From: Ancylobacter lacus
Lineage (GTDB): Bacteria; Pseudomonadota; Alphaproteobacteria; Rhizobiales; Xanthobacteraceae
DNA length: 64,000 bases
Assembly: GCF_018390635.1 (NCBI RefSeq)
Contig: NZ_JAHBGE010000001.1
Coordinates: forward strand, 54,466-118,465
Direction: 5' to 3'
Below are positions 49,238-59,514 of the stretch, one piece after another. The notes under the pieces are model-generated. The model saw only the letters and a program-made list of their open reading frames with translations, ran no database searches and had not been told where the DNA came from. The position numbers were made by a program, and so were the translations under genes. Every line of letters begins with the position of its first letter. Positions within the stretch are counted from its first letter, which is position 1.

Positions 49238-51379
49238 ATGCTTTCGCTCTTCCTCATCATCGTCTGCGGCGCGCTCTCCATCGTCTACGGCGTATGGGCG
49301 ATCCGCTCCGTCCTGTCCGCCGATCCCGGCACGTCGCGCATGCAGGAGATTGCCGGCGCCATCCGTGAGGGCGCGCAGGCCTATCTCGCGCGGCAATACA
49401 CGACCATCGCCGTGGTGGGCGCCGTCATCTTCCTTGTGGTCGGGTTCCTGCTCGGCTGGCTGGTGGCATTCGGCTTCCTGTTCGGCGCGCTGCTCTCCGG
49501 CCTTGCCGGGTTCATCGGCATGAACGTGTCGGTGCGGGCGAATGTGCGCACGGCGCAGGCCGCGACGGTCTCGCTCGCCGGCGGGCTGGACATCGCCTTC
49601 AAGGCCGGCGCGGTCACCGGCCTTCTGGTGGCCGGCCTCGCGCTGCTGGCCGTGTCGATCTATTACGGCGTGCTGGTGCACTTGCTGGGCTTCGGCAGCG
49701 GCGAGCGAACGGTGATCGACGCGCTGGTGGCGCTGGGCTTCGGCGCCTCGCTGATCTCGATCTTCGCACGGCTCGGCGGCGGCATCTTCACCAAGGGAGC
49801 GGATGTCGGCGGCGACCTCGTCGGCAAGGTCGAGGCCGGCATCCCCGAGGACGATCCCCGCAATCCCGCCACCATCGCCGACAATGTCGGCGACAATGTC
49901 GGCGATTGCGCCGGCATGGCGGCCGACCTGTTCGAGACCTATGCGGTGACGCTGGTGGCCACCATGGTGCTCGCCATCATCTTCTTCTCTGGCGACAGCG
50001 AGACGTTGCGCGCCATGGTGCTCTACCCGCTCGCCATTGGCGGGGTGTGCATTCTCACCTCCATTGCCGGCACGTTTTTCGTGAAGCTGCCGGCCAGCCA
50101 GTCGATCATGGGCGCGCTCTACCGCGGCTTCATCGCGACGGCGCTGCTGTCCGTGGTGGCGCTGGCTCTGGTCACCGGGCTGGTGGTCGGGTTCGGCCCC
50201 ATCGCCGGGGTCGGTTTCTCCGGCTTCGCGCTGTTCCTGTGCGGGCTGGTCGGGCTGCTGGTGACCGGCGCCATCGTCTGGATCACGGAGTACTACACCG
50301 GAACCGGCTATCGGCCGGTGGTGTCGATCGCCCAGGCCTCGGTGACCGGGCACGGTACCAACATCATCCAGGGCCTCGCCGTTTCGCTGGAATCGACCGC
50401 CCTGCCGACGCTGGTCATCATCGCCGGCATTCTCGCCACCTATGGGCTGGCGGGGCTCTTCGGCACCGCGATCGCGGCGACGACCATGCTGGCGCTGGCC
50501 GGCATGGTGGTTGCGCTCGACGCCTTCGGGCCGGTGACCGACAATGCCGGCGGCATCGCGGAAATGGCCGGTCTTCCCAAGGAGGTGCGCCACGCCACCG
50601 ACGCGCTCGACGCGGTGGGCAACACCACCAAGGCCATCACCAAGGGTTACGCCATCGGCTCGGCCGGGCTGGGCGCCCTTGTGCTGTTCGCCGCCTATAA
50701 CCAGGATCTGAAGTTCTTCACCGCCAACGCCGCCGCCAATCCCTATTTCGCCGGCGTGCAGCCGAACTTCTCGCTGGAAAATCCCTATGTCGTCGTCGGC
50801 CTGCTGTTCGGCGGGCTGCTGCCCTTCCTCTTCGCCGCCATGGGCATGACGGCCGTGGGGCGGGCGGCCGGCGCGATCGTCGAGGAGGTGCGCCGGCAGT
50901 TCCGCGAGAAGCCCGGCATCATGCAGGGACGCGACAAGCCGGACTACGGCCGGGCGGTCGACATGCTCACCCGCGCCGCGATCAAGGAGATGATCATCCC
51001 CTCGCTGCTGCCGGTGCTCTCACCCATCGTCTGCTATTTCGCGATCTATCTGATCGCCGGGGGCGGGGCGGCGGGCAAATCGGCCGGCTTCTCGGCGGTC
51101 GGGGCGATGCTGCTCGGCGTGATCGTGACCGGGCTGTTCGTCGCGATTTCCATGACCTCGGGCGGCGGGGCCTGGGACAACGCCAAGAAATCCTTCGAGG
51201 ACGGCTTCGTCGACAAGGACGGCGTGCGTCACCTGAAAGGCTCGGAAGCCCACAAGGCCGCCGTGACGGGCGACACCGTCGGCGATCCCTACAAGGACAC
51301 GGCGGGACCGGCGGTCAACCCGATGATCAAGATCACCAACATCGTGGCGCTGCTGCTGCTCGCCGTGCTGGCCCACTGA
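49238..51379 (+). CDS. hppA: Proton-translocating membrane pyrophosphatase, K+-independent type
   Basis: 713 residues, about 16 membrane helices. It couples pyrophosphate hydrolysis to proton pumping across the inner membrane. Catalytic loops are [47 protein letters not shown], a second DNAGGIAEM and the C-terminal [20 protein letters not shown]. The GNTTKA motif has Lys where K+-dependent enzymes have Ala, so K+ should not be needed. ATG 49238 follows a weak GTGGA site. A long 218-bp leader lies upstream. Confidence 0.96.
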   Translation: MLSLFLIIVCGALSIVYGVWAIRSVLSADPGTSRMQEIAGAIREGAQAYLARQYTTIAVVGAVIFLVVGFLLGWLVAFGFLFGALLSGLAGFIGMNVSVRANVRTAQAATVSLAGGLDIAFKAGAVTGLLVAGLALLAVSIYYGVLVHLLGFGSGERTVIDALVALGFGASLISIFARLGGGIFTKGADVGGDLVGKVEAGIPEDDPRNPATIADNVGDNVGDCAGMAADLFETYAVTLVATMVLAIIFFSGDSETLRAMVLYPLAIGGVCILTSIAGTFFVKLPASQSIMGALYRGFIATALLSVVALALVTGLVVGFGPIAGVGFSGFALFLCGLVGLLVTGAIVWITEYYTGTGYRPVVSIAQASVTGHGTNIIQGLAVSLESTALPTLVIIAGILATYGLAGLFGTAIAATTMLALAGMVVALDAFGPVTDNAGGIAEMAGLPKEVRHATDALDAVGNTTKAITKGYAIGSAGLGALVLFAAYNQDLKFFTANAAANPYFAGVQPNFSLENPYVVVGLLFGGLLPFLFAAMGMTAVGRAAGAIVEEVRRQFREKPGIMQGRDKPDYGRAVDMLTRAAIKEMIIPSLLPVLSPIVCYFAIYLIAGGGAAGKSAGFSAVGAMLLGVIVTGLFVAISMTSGGGAWDNAKKSFEDGFVDKDGVRHLKGSEAHKAAVTGDTVGDPYKDTAGPAVNPMIKITNIVALLLLAVLAH

Positions 51380-51392
51380 AGAGGCCGCCTGC

Positions 51393-51416
51393 GGCCGGGG
51401 TCTCGCGATCCCGGCC
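51393..51416. terminator. GC hairpin between convergent hppA and bamE
   Basis: GGCCGGG (51393-51399) and CCCGGCC (51410-51416) pair around a 10-nt loop, 14 bp after the hppA stop. No T-run follows, so efficiency is doubtful. Confidence 0.35.
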
Positions 51417-51498
51417 TCCCGGGCACCGGCCCGGCGCGCTTCGACCTTCGCTCAGGCCGGTTCCGTCAGCCGCGGGAAGGCGTCGGGGCCCCGCCGGA

Positions 51499-52023
51499 TC
51501 AGCCGCCGGCGAAGCCCGTGGCGGAGAAGATCTGGCCGAGGAAGGACAGCTCGCCGCCGCTGGTCGGCGTCGTGCGGGAGACGAAGTCGAACACCTTGCC
51601 GTCCTGCAGGCCGTAATCGGCGATGCGGGTGACGCGCTTGTCCTTCGGGTCGAAATAGATCGCCATGACCCGCTGGTCGATGATCTCCGGCCGCATGAAC
51701 ATGACCTTCTTGGTCCGCTGCGAGATGTAATAGAACACCTCGCCGTCCACGGTGGCCACGGTGGAGGGGGTGCCCAGCACCAGAAGCACCTGCTCCTGGC
51801 TGGAGCCGATCGGCAACTGGTCCAGCGCGTTCTGGGTGGAGACGTAGCCGCGCTGCTGCTCAGAGACGAAGCCGGTGGGCTGGCGCGGCAGGCCGAGGCT
51901 CGCCGAGGGCAGGGGCGTGTCGCCGCAGGCCGCCAGCGTGCCGGCGGCGAGGATCACGGCGAGGGCGGCGACACCCTTGCGGCAGCGTGCCGATCCGGCG
52001 GTCCCTGCGAACTTCGTCTGCAT
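51499..52023 (-). CDS. bamE: Outer membrane assembly lipoprotein BamE (SmpA/OmlA family)
   Basis: 174 residues. The lipoprotein signal peptide ends LAAGTLAACGD, with the lipidated Cys at about residue 33. The SmpA/OmlA fold includes QLPIGSSQEQVLLVLGTPSTVATVDGEVFYYISQR, the G.s...V...LG.P pattern of BamE. It is longer than E. coli BamE (113 aa), as usual in alphaproteobacteria. GAGGA precedes ATG 52023. It diverges from the cytochrome bc1 chaperone gene. Confidence 0.92.
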   Translation of the reverse strand: MQTKFAGTAGSARCRKGVAALAVILAAGTLAACGDTPLPSASLGLPRQPTGFVSEQQRGYVSTQNALDQLPIGSSQEQVLLVLGTPSTVATVDGEVFYYISQRTKKVMFMRPEIIDQRVMAIYFDPKDKRVTRIADYGLQDGKVFDFVSRTTPTSGGELSFLGQIFSATGFAGG

Positions 52024-52256
52024 CCATTCCTCGTTCGGTTCGACAGCCGCGTCCGGCCGCGCGCCGCTTGATCTGCCATGCCCGGCGGCGGGTGGAAAGC
52101 CCGGAACAGCCAAAGGCCCGACCGGCGCCTGCCGGCGAACCGTCCGGGGCGCTGTCCCGCGCCGCCACCCCACGCCGCACTTGCCTCGCGGCCGCGCTCA
52201 CGCTAACCCGCCCCTACGCCGAGAGGCGAACGGGCGTGGGCAGCCGGGAGACGGCC

Positions 52257-52832
52257 ATGATTCTCCGCTTCTTCCGCCGCGACGATGCGGTCGAGACCAT
52301 CCAGCGGCTCTATGGCGCGATCGTGGCGCAATCGCGCGATCCCGTCTTCTACACCGCTTATCGCGTGCCCGACACGATCGAGGGGCGCTTCGAGATGATC
52401 CTGCTGCATCTCTTCGCGCTGTTTCACCGCCTGAAGGCCGAGGACGAGGCGCGGCGGGCGCTGGGCCAGCGGGTGTTCGACGCCTTCTGCGTCGACATGG
52501 ACGCCAATCTGCGGGAGATGGGCGTCGGCGACCTGATCGTGCCCAAGCGGATGAAGAAGATCGCCGAGTCCTTCTTCGGCCGCATCGCGGTTTATGATGC
52601 CGGGCTGGCGCAGCCGGAAGCCGGCGAGCTTGCCGACGCCCTGCTGCGCAACGTCTATTCCGGCGCGGCGGACCGCGGGGCAGAGGCCACGGCGCTGGCA
52701 GCCTATCTGCGCGTCCTCACCGGCGCGCTCGACACTGTCCCGTTCGAGACCTTCGCGCGGGGCGAGATTCCGTTTCCCACGGTCGCCGTCCCGGCAGGGC
52801 TGGCCGCCGCCGCGCAAGGAGCATCGTCATGA
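52257..52832 (+). CDS. Ubiquinol-cytochrome c chaperone family protein
   Basis: 191 residues. The conserved block VPDTIEGRFEMILLHLFALFHRLK and the following QRVFDAFCVDMDANLREMGVGDLIVPKRMKKIAESFFGRI are the CBP3/UQCC domain, thought to assist assembly of the bc1 complex. It is helical with no signal peptide. GGGAG precedes ATG 52257. The stop overlaps the DUF177 start (ATGA), and bamE is divergent, a conserved order in Hyphomicrobiales. Confidence 0.93.
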   Translation: MILRFFRRDDAVETIQRLYGAIVAQSRDPVFYTAYRVPDTIEGRFEMILLHLFALFHRLKAEDEARRALGQRVFDAFCVDMDANLREMGVGDLIVPKRMKKIAESFFGRIAVYDAGLAQPEAGELADALLRNVYSGAADRGAEATALAAYLRVLTGALDTVPFETFARGEIPFPTVAVPAGLAAAAQGASS

Positions 52833-53362
52833 GCGAAGCGCCGCCCTTCACCCATCCGATCCTCGTCGCCAGCCTTCCCGATGCCGGCTCCACCTTCAGG
52901 CTGGCGCCGGATGAGGCGGTGCGTGCCGCGCTGGCGCGTGACTTCGACATCCCGGCCATTCCCGCACTGACGGCGCGCGTGACCCTCGTGCCGGACCATC
53001 AGGGCGGGGTGCGGGTGGAAGGCCATCTCGACGCCGTGGTCCGGCAGATCTGCGTCGCCACGCTCGAGCCTTTCGACGCGCCGGTGTCCGAGGACATCGA
53101 GATGCACTTCGTTCCGGCCGATCGCCTGCCCGAGGTGCAGCCCGGCGCCGAGGTCGAGGTGGGCGCCGAGGATCTGCCCGACCCGCTGATCGATGGGCGG
53201 ATCGACATCGGCGCCGTGGTCGCCGAGTTCCTGGCGCTGGGCCTCGACCCCTATCCCCGCAAGCCGGGCGTGGAATTCACCCCCGTGACCGAGGATGTCG
53301 AACCCGAATCCCCGTTCGCCGTTCTCAAGAAGCTCGTGGGCCCGGGACCCGAGGGCGCGTGA
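52829..53362 (+). CDS. DUF177 (YceD) family protein
   Basis: 177 residues. The DUF177 core is visible as GHLDAVVRQICVATLEPFDAPVSEDIEMHFVP and later DPYPRKPGVEF. In many bacteria yceD is linked to rpmF and plsX and is needed for 23S rRNA accumulation; here rpmF is absent and plsX follows after 170 bp. It lacks one of the two Cys pairs seen in plant and cyanobacterial forms. Coupled to the chaperone gene upstream. Confidence 0.88.
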   Translation: MSEAPPFTHPILVASLPDAGSTFRLAPDEAVRAALARDFDIPAIPALTARVTLVPDHQGGVRVEGHLDAVVRQICVATLEPFDAPVSEDIEMHFVPADRLPEVQPGAEVEVGAEDLPDPLIDGRIDIGAVVAEFLALGLDPYPRKPGVEFTPVTEDVEPESPFAVLKKLVGPGPEGA

Positions 53363-53532
53363 ACGCCGATAGTTGACCCGTGTCGCCCTGCCGCTCTTGT
53401 CACGCCTGCCCACCTGAGGCATGCCCTCTGCGGCGGACGTCGCCGGGCAAGGCGGCGTCCGGCTCCATCGGCGTCGCCAAAGCCGAACGGCGCGCCGTCC
53501 AACTTTGAATGACCAGGACAGAACCCGCTTCA

Positions 53533-54621
53533 ATGTCATCGCTCGTCCGCATCGCGCTCGACGTCATGGGCGGAGACCACGGCCCCCAGGTGGTGCTGCC
53601 CGGCGCCGAGATCGCGCTCGTGCGGCATCCCGACATTCGCTACCTGCTGTTCGGCGACGAGGCCAAAATCCGCGAGATCCTCGCCGCCCGGCCGAAGCTG
53701 GCCGCGGCCAGCGAGGTCTTCCACACCGATGTGGTCGTCCGCATGGACGACAAGCCGAGCCAGGCTTTGCGGCAGGGCCGCAAGGTCTCCTCCATGTGGC
53801 GCGCCATCGACGCGGTGCGGCTCGGCAAGGCCGACTGCGCCGTTTCCGCCGGCAATACCGGCGCGCTGATGGCCATGGCCAAGGTCAATCTCAAGACCAT
53901 GTCCGGCATCTCCCGGCCCGCCATTGCCTGCCTTTGGCCGACCCGGCGCGGCGAGAGCGTGGTTCTGGATGTCGGCGCCAGCATCGGCGCGACGGCGCAG
54001 CACCTCATCGACATGGCGGTGATGGGTGCGGCGATGGCGCGCATCGTCTTCGATATCGAACGCCCCAGCGTCGGCCTGCTCAATGTCGGCGTCGAGGAGG
54101 TCAAGGGCGTCGAGGAGGTCAAGGAAGCCGGGGCCTCGCTGCGCGCGGCCGACCATCCCGGGCTCGACTATCGCGGTTTCGTCGAGGGTGACGACATCGG
54201 CAAGGGCGTCGTCGATGTCGTGGTGACCGAGGGGTTCGCCGGCAACATCGCGCTGAAGACCGCCGAGGGCACCGCCCGCCAGGTGGCGGAGTTCCTCGGC
54301 GAGGCGATCCGCCGGAGCTGGATGGCCAAGCTCGGCTATCTGCTGGCGCGGGGTGCCTTCCAGGCGCTGCGCGAGAAGCTGGACCCCCGCCGCTCCAATG
54401 GCGGGGTGTTCCTCGGCCTCAATGGGGTCGTCATCAAGAGCCATGGAGGCACCGACGCCGAAGGCTTCGCCTCGGCGGTCGACATCGGGTACGACATGGT
54501 CCGCTATCAACTCCTTTCCCGCATCGAGGCCAACATCAGCGAGCGGCCGCGTGCGGGCGGCGCCGATCCGTCCGCTGCGGCGGCTGGCGTGTCCTCGGAC
54601 GTTCTGCAGGTTCAATCGTGA
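53533..54621 (+). CDS. plsX: Phosphate acyltransferase PlsX
   Basis: 362 residues from ATG 53533. It makes acyl-phosphate from acyl-ACP for phospholipid synthesis. Landmarks are [46 protein letters not shown] and [18 protein letters not shown], with [17 protein letters not shown] near the C-terminus. An ATG at 53509 would add 8 residues but has no ribosome site. The stop overlaps fabH (GTGA). Confidence 0.96.
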   Translation: MSSLVRIALDVMGGDHGPQVVLPGAEIALVRHPDIRYLLFGDEAKIREILAARPKLAAASEVFHTDVVVRMDDKPSQALRQGRKVSSMWRAIDAVRLGKADCAVSAGNTGALMAMAKVNLKTMSGISRPAIACLWPTRRGESVVLDVGASIGATAQHLIDMAVMGAAMARIVFDIERPSVGLLNVGVEEVKGVEEVKEAGASLRAADHPGLDYRGFVEGDDIGKGVVDVVVTEGFAGNIALKTAEGTARQVAEFLGEAIRRSWMAKLGYLLARGAFQALREKLDPRRSNGGVFLGLNGVVIKSHGGTDAEGFASAVDIGYDMVRYQLLSRIEANISERPRAGGADPSAAAAGVSSDVLQVQS

Positions 54622-55595
54622 GCACATTCCGTTCCGTCGTCCGCGGCGTGGGGGCCTATCTGCCCGCCCGCACCCTCACCAACGCCGATCTTGCGCTGAT
54701 GGTGGACACCTCCGACGACTGGATCGTGCAGCGCACCGGCATCCGGGAGCGGCGCATCGCGGCGGAAGGCGAGGTGACCTCGGACCTCGCCCTCAACGCG
54801 GCGCGCGTGGCGCTGGCCGATGCCGGGCTGGAGCCCGCCGACATCGACCTGATCGTGCTCGCAACCTCGACGCCGGACAACACCTTCCCCGCCACGGCGG
54901 TGGCCGTGCAGGCGGCGCTCGGCATCACCCGCGGGGCCGCGTTCGATCTGCAGGCGGTGTGTTCCGGCTTCGTCTACGCGCTGGCGACCGCCGACACCTT
55001 CCTGAAATCGGGCAGCTTCCGCCGGGCGCTGGTGATTGGCGCCGAGACCTTCTCGCGTATCCTCGACTGGTCCGACCGCACCACCTGCGTCCTGTTCGGC
55101 GACGGCGCCGGCGCCATGGTGCTGGAGGCCGTGGAGCATGACGGCGACGCCGCCGCCCGCGGGGTGATGACCACCCATCTGCGCTCCGACGGCCGGCACA
55201 AGCACAAGCTCTATGTCGATGGCGGCGTGTCCTCGACCCGCTCGGTCGGCTTTCTCCGTATGGAGGGGCGCGAGGTCTTCCGCCACGCCGTCGGCATGAT
55301 CACCGATGTCATCGAGGACGCCTTCGCCGCCACCGGAGTCGACGCGCAGACGCTGGACTGGTTCGTTCCCCACCAGGCCAACCGTCGCATCATCGACGCC
55401 AGCGCCCACAAGCTCGGCATTGCGCCGGAGAAGGTCGTGATCACGGTGGACCGCCACGGCAACACCTCGGCCGCCTCCATCCCGCTCGCGCTCGCGGCGG
55501 CCCATGTCGACGGGCGCATCAAGCGGGGCGACGTCGTGCTGCTCGAGGCGATGGGTGGCGGCTTCACCTGGGGTTCGGCGCTGATCCGCTGGTAA
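54618..55595 (+). CDS. fabH: Beta-ketoacyl-ACP synthase III
   Basis: 325 residues, GTG start overlapping the plsX stop. The Cys-His-Asn triad is Cys115 in QAVCSGF, His252 in VPHQANRRI and Asn282 in GNTSAAS. It condenses acetyl-CoA with malonyl-ACP to start fatty acid synthesis. The C-terminal [13 protein letters not shown] is typical. ihfA follows after 124 bp. Confidence 0.97.
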   Translation: MSTFRSVVRGVGAYLPARTLTNADLALMVDTSDDWIVQRTGIRERRIAAEGEVTSDLALNAARVALADAGLEPADIDLIVLATSTPDNTFPATAVAVQAALGITRGAAFDLQAVCSGFVYALATADTFLKSGSFRRALVIGAETFSRILDWSDRTTCVLFGDGAGAMVLEAVEHDGDAAARGVMTTHLRSDGRHKHKLYVDGGVSSTRSVGFLRMEGREVFRHAVGMITDVIEDAFAATGVDAQTLDWFVPHQANRRIIDASAHKLGIAPEKVVITVDRHGNTSAASIPLALAAAHVDGRIKRGDVVLLEAMGGGFTWGSALIRW

Positions 55596-55719
55596 GGGCG
55601 GCTGCTGTCAGCGTTGACCGCACCCGGCGGAGCCGCCTACGCTGCCGGGCTGACATACAGGAGCCTGCGCAGCCTGCGAGAGCGGGGCGGTGTCGCGGCG
55701 ACGAAGTGGAGAGTTGAGC

Positions 55720-56025
55720 ATGAGCGGCCGGACGATCACCCGGGCAGATCTCTGCGAAGCGGTATATCAACGCGTCGGCCTCTCGCGCACGGAATCCGCC
55801 GCGCTGGTGGAGACGGTGCTGACCGAGATCGCCGAATGCGTGGCGCGCGGCGAGACGGTGAAGCTCTCTTCCTTCGGTTCCTTCGTGGTGCGGCAGAAGG
55901 GCGAGCGGGTCGGGCGCAACCCCAAGACCGGCGAGGAGGTGCCGATCGCCCCCCGCCGCGTGATGGTGTTCAAGCCCTCCAATATCCTGAAGCAGCAGAT
56001 CAACGGCACGGCCGATTCGAAGTGA
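55720..56025 (+). CDS. ihfA: Integration host factor subunit alpha
   Basis: 101 residues. It begins [26 protein letters not shown] and carries [30 protein letters not shown], including the proline-bearing arm GRNPKTG that bends DNA. IHF with its beta subunit organises promoters and recombination sites. GGAGA precedes ATG 55720. It lies between fabH and the MerR-type gene, the usual order. Confidence 0.97.
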   Translation: MSGRTITRADLCEAVYQRVGLSRTESAALVETVLTEIAECVARGETVKLSSFGSFVVRQKGERVGRNPKTGEEVPIAPRRVMVFKPSNILKQQINGTADSK

Positions 56026-56092
56026 CCGGAGCCGCGGCGCCGCCTTGGGCAGCCCGCGGTAGGCAGTGCCACAGCCGGAGGAGGATCTGGCC

Positions 56093-57049
56093 GTGGAGAA
56101 GGGACCCGACGCCTTCCGAACGATCAGCGAGGTCGCGGACGACCTCGACCTGCCCCAGCACGTCCTCCGCTTCTGGGAGACGCGCTTCCCGCAGATACGC
56201 CCGCTGAAGCGCGGCGGCGGGCGGCGCTATTACCGCCCGGACGATGTCGAGCTGCTGCGCGGCATCCGGCACCTGCTCTACAGCGAAGGCTACACCATCC
56301 GCGGCGTGCAGCGGATCCTGAAGGAGCAGGGCCTGCGTTACGTCCAGCAGGTCTGGCAGCCTGGTGCGGAGCCCGTTCCGCCGGCCTCGACGTTGCCGGG
56401 CAGGGACGAGGGCGAAGGTGATGAGCGGGGTGCCGGCGCCTCCGGCGCGCCTTCCGCCGCCGGCGAACCCCGGGCGGGCGGGGCGCTCGGCGGGCTGCTG
56501 AACCTGCTGCCGTCCCGGCGCCGCGACGAGGCGGTGGAGGCCGTCGTGCCGCCCGCTCCGCGCGCGCCGCGCCGCGAGCCGGGACCACGCGAGCCGAACC
56601 TGCGCGAGCCCGCCCCGCACCAATGGGCGTCCCACGGTGCTACCCCGCCCGGCGCCGAGGACACCGGCAGGCTGGTGCGGGCCGAGGCCGAAGCCCCGGC
56701 CGGCCATGCGGCACGGCTCGCCCGCCATGGCGGCGAGCGGCTGATGCCCGAGCATGTGGAGCTGCCGTTCCCGCCGCTGGCCGTGTCGCCGCCTGCGGCG
56801 GTCGTGATGCCGGCGCCGGTCTTCGTTCCGCCGCCTGTTCCTGCGCCGCCACGGGAAGCGCACCCCCGTCCGGGCCGGGAGGCGCCGCCGCCAGCCCCGC
56901 CGGTTGCTGCGGAGGTGGAGCCCGCCCGGTCTTTGCCGGCGGAACACCCGCGGCTCTCGCATGAGGATATGCGTCGCCTCAAGGCCACGCTGAACGAACT
57001 TCACGAGTGCCGCCGGCTGCTTGAGGAGGCGGCGGCGCCACGCGGCTGA
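56093..57049 (+). CDS. MerR-family transcriptional regulator with long Pro/Ala-rich C-terminal extension
   Basis: 318 residues from GTG 56093, chosen because GGAGGAGG lies 8 nt before it; GTG 56066 would add 9 residues. The N-terminal MerR helix-turn-helix reads [63 protein letters not shown] (about 7-69). From about 100 to 285 it is low-complexity and Pro/Ala/Arg-rich, probably disordered. The last 30 residues ([24 protein letters not shown]) look like a coiled coil. It is conserved downstream of ihfA in Hyphomicrobiales; its targets are unknown. Confidence 0.88.
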   Translation: MEKGPDAFRTISEVADDLDLPQHVLRFWETRFPQIRPLKRGGGRRYYRPDDVELLRGIRHLLYSEGYTIRGVQRILKEQGLRYVQQVWQPGAEPVPPASTLPGRDEGEGDERGAGASGAPSAAGEPRAGGALGGLLNLLPSRRRDEAVEAVVPPAPRAPRREPGPREPNLREPAPHQWASHGATPPGAEDTGRLVRAEAEAPAGHAARLARHGGERLMPEHVELPFPPLAVSPPAAVVMPAPVFVPPPVPAPPREAHPRPGREAPPPAPPVAAEVEPARSLPAEHPRLSHEDMRRLKATLNELHECRRLLEEAAAPRG

Positions 57050-57165
57050 TGCCTGTCCGTCGCGCAGCGCGCCGAACCGGCTCGAGGCGTCGGTGTGGCG
57101 TCTTCGTCCCCTACCCGATCCTATCGAGGAGAGGGACGACGGCCCGCCGCGCGGGCCGGCCTCCG

Positions 57166-57633
57166 TCAGTCGATCACGGCGAGATCGACCCGGGCCACGC
57201 CGCGCCGGCGAAAGCCGAGCGCGTCCGCGGCGGCGGTGGAAACGTCGATCACCCGGCCGCGGACGAACGGGCCGCGGTCGTTGATGCGGACCACGACGGA
57301 ACGGCCATTGGCGGTATTGGTGACGCGCACATGGGTGCCGAACGGCAGTGAGCGGTGCGCGGCGGTCATGGCGGCGGCATTGTGGTGCTCGCCGCTGGCG
57401 GTGCGCCCGCCATATCCATAGTAGGAAGCCATGCCGCTTGCCGAGCCGAGCCTTTTCTCGGCCGCCGCGCCAGGTGTCGCGGAGAGGCAGATGACGATGA
57501 GCGAGGTCGCGCCGAGAGTGGCGCGCGAAGCCGGCCCGAGGGCGCGGCGGACGTTCAGGTAGCTAAAGCGCAATGTATCGGTTCCCGTGTCGCCATCCAG
57601 CCCGGCTGGCGACAGTGGAAGAGGACTGCCCAT
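57166..57633 (-). CDS. Septal ring lytic transglycosylase RlpA-like protein
   Basis: 155 residues. The double-psi beta-barrel domain is ASYYGYGGRTASGEHHNAAAMTAAHRSLPFGTHVRVTN, followed by VVVRINDRGPFVRGRVIDVS with the RlpA catalytic-type Asp in NDRGPF. A hydrophobic export signal lies at about 40-57 (LGATSLIVICLSATPG), preceded by an unusually long 38-residue leader, so a start nearer residue 21 (a TTG codon) is possible. RlpA cleaves naked glycan strands at the septum. No SPOR domain is present. Confidence 0.88.
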   Translation of the reverse strand: MGSPLPLSPAGLDGDTGTDTLRFSYLNVRRALGPASRATLGATSLIVICLSATPGAAAEKRLGSASGMASYYGYGGRTASGEHHNAAAMTAAHRSLPFGTHVRVTNTANGRSVVVRINDRGPFVRGRVIDVSTAAADALGFRRRGVARVDLAVID

Positions 57634-57969
57634 GCGTCGCGGGACAGTCTAGGTCAGCGGCCAAGCGGACCAATACCTCTTCGGTTGGTTGACATCCCCG
57701 CGTGGTCAATACAGCAAGTGGAGGGGGATATCAACTTTGGCAGTCATGCGCATTCGCATCCATAATGGATCGGATTTTTGCCGGGAATCCTCTGCCCGAT
57801 TTAAAACATCTTGCCGCCTGAATTGCTATAGCCTCGGCTGCACGCTCTTGTTGGCGCGGGTTGGGCGCGGCCGCCGCCGCCGCCACAACCAAAGGCCGGA
57901 TTACGCCGGCCGAGGAGGATGCTAAAGGAAGGGCCGTTCCATCCGTCCGACGCCTCAGGAGTTGCCGCC
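57634..57969. other. Divergent intergenic region, rlpA-like / ALDH7
   Basis: About 336 bp. The segment 57685-57800 is AT-richer than its surroundings and contains a TTGACA hexamer (57689-57694), but I see no matching -10 at normal spacing. No coding frame with a good ribosome site is seen; a frame starting at 57919 abuts its GAGGAGG and is better read as upstream of the true start. Confidence 0.35.
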
Positions 57970-59511
57970 ATGACCGCTGCCCCGCACGAATTTCCGCCTG
58001 TCCCGCAGGAAGTCGCCGATGTCCTGAAGGCGGTGGGCGTCGATCCCGGGCTGTGGACCGGCGGCGGCCGTGCCGTGCGTTCCCCGGTCACCGGCGAGGT
58101 GGTCGCTCACGTCACGGACGCGACCCCCGAGCAGGTCGGCGCCGCGGTCGATCAGGCGGTTGCCGCCTTCCATGCCTGGCGGACGGTGCCGGCGCCGCGG
58201 CGCGGCGAACTGGTGCGCCTGCTCGGCGAAGAGCTTCGCACGCACAAGCAGGCGCTCGGCCGGCTGGTGACGCTGGAGGCGGGCAAGATCGTCTCGGAGG
58301 GCCTCGGCGAGGTGCAGGAGATGATTGATATCTGCGACTTCGCCGTCGGTCTCTCGCGCCAGCTCTACGGCCTCACCATCGCGTCGGAGCGGCCCGGCCA
58401 TCGCATGATGGAAACCTGGCATCCGATCGGTCCGGTCGGCGTGGTGACGGCGTTCAACTTCCCGGTTGCGGTCTGGTCATGGAACGCCGCGCTTGCGCTG
58501 GTGTGCGGCAATCCGGTGCTGTGGAAGCCCTCGGAGAAGTCGCCGCTGACCGCGCTGGCGGTGCAGGCGCTGGTGGAGCGGGCCATCGCCCGCTTCGGCG
58601 AGGCGCCGAAGGGGCTGACCCAGGTGCTGATCGGCGCGGGCGACGTCGGCGCGGCGCTGGTCGACGATCACCGGGTCCCGGTGATCTCCGCCACCGGGTC
58701 GACCCGAATGGGCCGCATTGTGGGCGAGCGGGTGGCGCGCCGCTTCGGCCGCTCCATCCTTGAGCTCGGCGGAAACAACGCCGCCATCGTCTCTCCCTCG
58801 GCCGACCTCGACATCGCGCTGCGCGGCATCGCCTTTGCGGCGATGGGCACCGCGGGCCAGCGCTGCACCACGCTGCGCCGGCTGATCGTGCATGAGAGCG
58901 TGTATGATGCGCTGGTGCCGCGTCTGGTGAAGGCTTATGCCTCGGTGGGTATCGGCGATCCCCGCAGCGCCTCCACGCTGATCGGCCCCCTCATCGACGA
59001 AGCCTCTTTCGAAGCGATGCAGCGTGCGCTCGACGCCGCCCGTGCCGCCGGTGCGACGGTCCATGGCGGCGAGCGGGTCGGCGCCGCGGGCAAGCCGGGC
59101 GCCTTCTATGTCCGTCCCGCGCTGGTCGAGATCGACTCGCAGATCGAGGTAGTGCGGCAGGAGACCTTCGCCCCCATTCTCTACGTGCTGCGCTGCGCCG
59201 GCCTGCACGAGGCCATCAAGCTGCAGAACGAGGTGCCGCAGGGCCTCTCCTCCTCCATCTTCACCAACGACATGCGCGAGGCCGAGACCTTCATGTCGGC
59301 GGAAGGGTCGGACTGCGGCATCGCCAATGTGAACATCGGGCCGTCCGGCGCGGAAATCGGCGGCGCCTTCGGCGGCGAGAAGGAGACCGGCGGCGGCCGA
59401 GAGGCGGGCTCCGACGCCTGGAAGGCCTATATGCGCCGGGCCACCAACACCATCAACTATTCCCGCACCCTGCCGCTGGCGCAGGGCGTCTCGTTCGACA
59501 TCGAGGAGTGA
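57970..59511 (+). CDS. amaB: ALDH7-family aldehyde dehydrogenase (AmaB / piperideine-6-carboxylate dehydrogenase type)
   Basis: 513 residues. Nucleophile Cys299 lies in GTAGQRCTTLRRL and general base Glu265 in SILELGGNNAA; the NAD-binding GSTRMGRIVGERVA and FNFPVAVWSWNAA are the antiquitin/ALDH7 signature. This family oxidises alpha-aminoadipate semialdehyde (piperideine-6-carboxylate) in lysine and pipecolate breakdown. AGGAG precedes ATG 57970. It stands alone and converges on a nitroreductase gene. The substrate is inferred from family; other ALDH7 substrates are possible. Confidence 0.87.
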   Translation: MTAAPHEFPPVPQEVADVLKAVGVDPGLWTGGGRAVRSPVTGEVVAHVTDATPEQVGAAVDQAVAAFHAWRTVPAPRRGELVRLLGEELRTHKQALGRLVTLEAGKIVSEGLGEVQEMIDICDFAVGLSRQLYGLTIASERPGHRMMETWHPIGPVGVVTAFNFPVAVWSWNAALALVCGNPVLWKPSEKSPLTALAVQALVERAIARFGEAPKGLTQVLIGAGDVGAALVDDHRVPVISATGSTRMGRIVGERVARRFGRSILELGGNNAAIVSPSADLDIALRGIAFAAMGTAGQRCTTLRRLIVHESVYDALVPRLVKAYASVGIGDPRSASTLIGPLIDEASFEAMQRALDAARAAGATVHGGERVGAAGKPGAFYVRPALVEIDSQIEVVRQETFAPILYVLRCAGLHEAIKLQNEVPQGLSSSIFTNDMREAETFMSAEGSDCGIANVNIGPSGAEIGGAFGGEKETGGGREAGSDAWKAYMRRATNTINYSRTLPLAQGVSFDIEE

Positions 59512-59514
59512 CGC

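Noticed and set aside
48746..50593. A 615-residue frame antisense to hppA
   Set aside because: His/Gln/Arg-rich mirror of membrane-helix codons; hppA on the plus strand is complete.
54161..54230. Repeat-like [15 protein letters not shown] in PlsX suspected as a tandem duplication
   Set aside because: PlsX normally carries a similar EE.KG.EEVKEA segment, so this is ordinary family sequence and not a new duplication.
57685..57720. TTGACA hexamer as a sigma-70 promoter in the rlpA-like/ALDH7 spacer
   Set aside because: No acceptable -10 hexamer lies 16-18 bp downstream, so the match is not supported.
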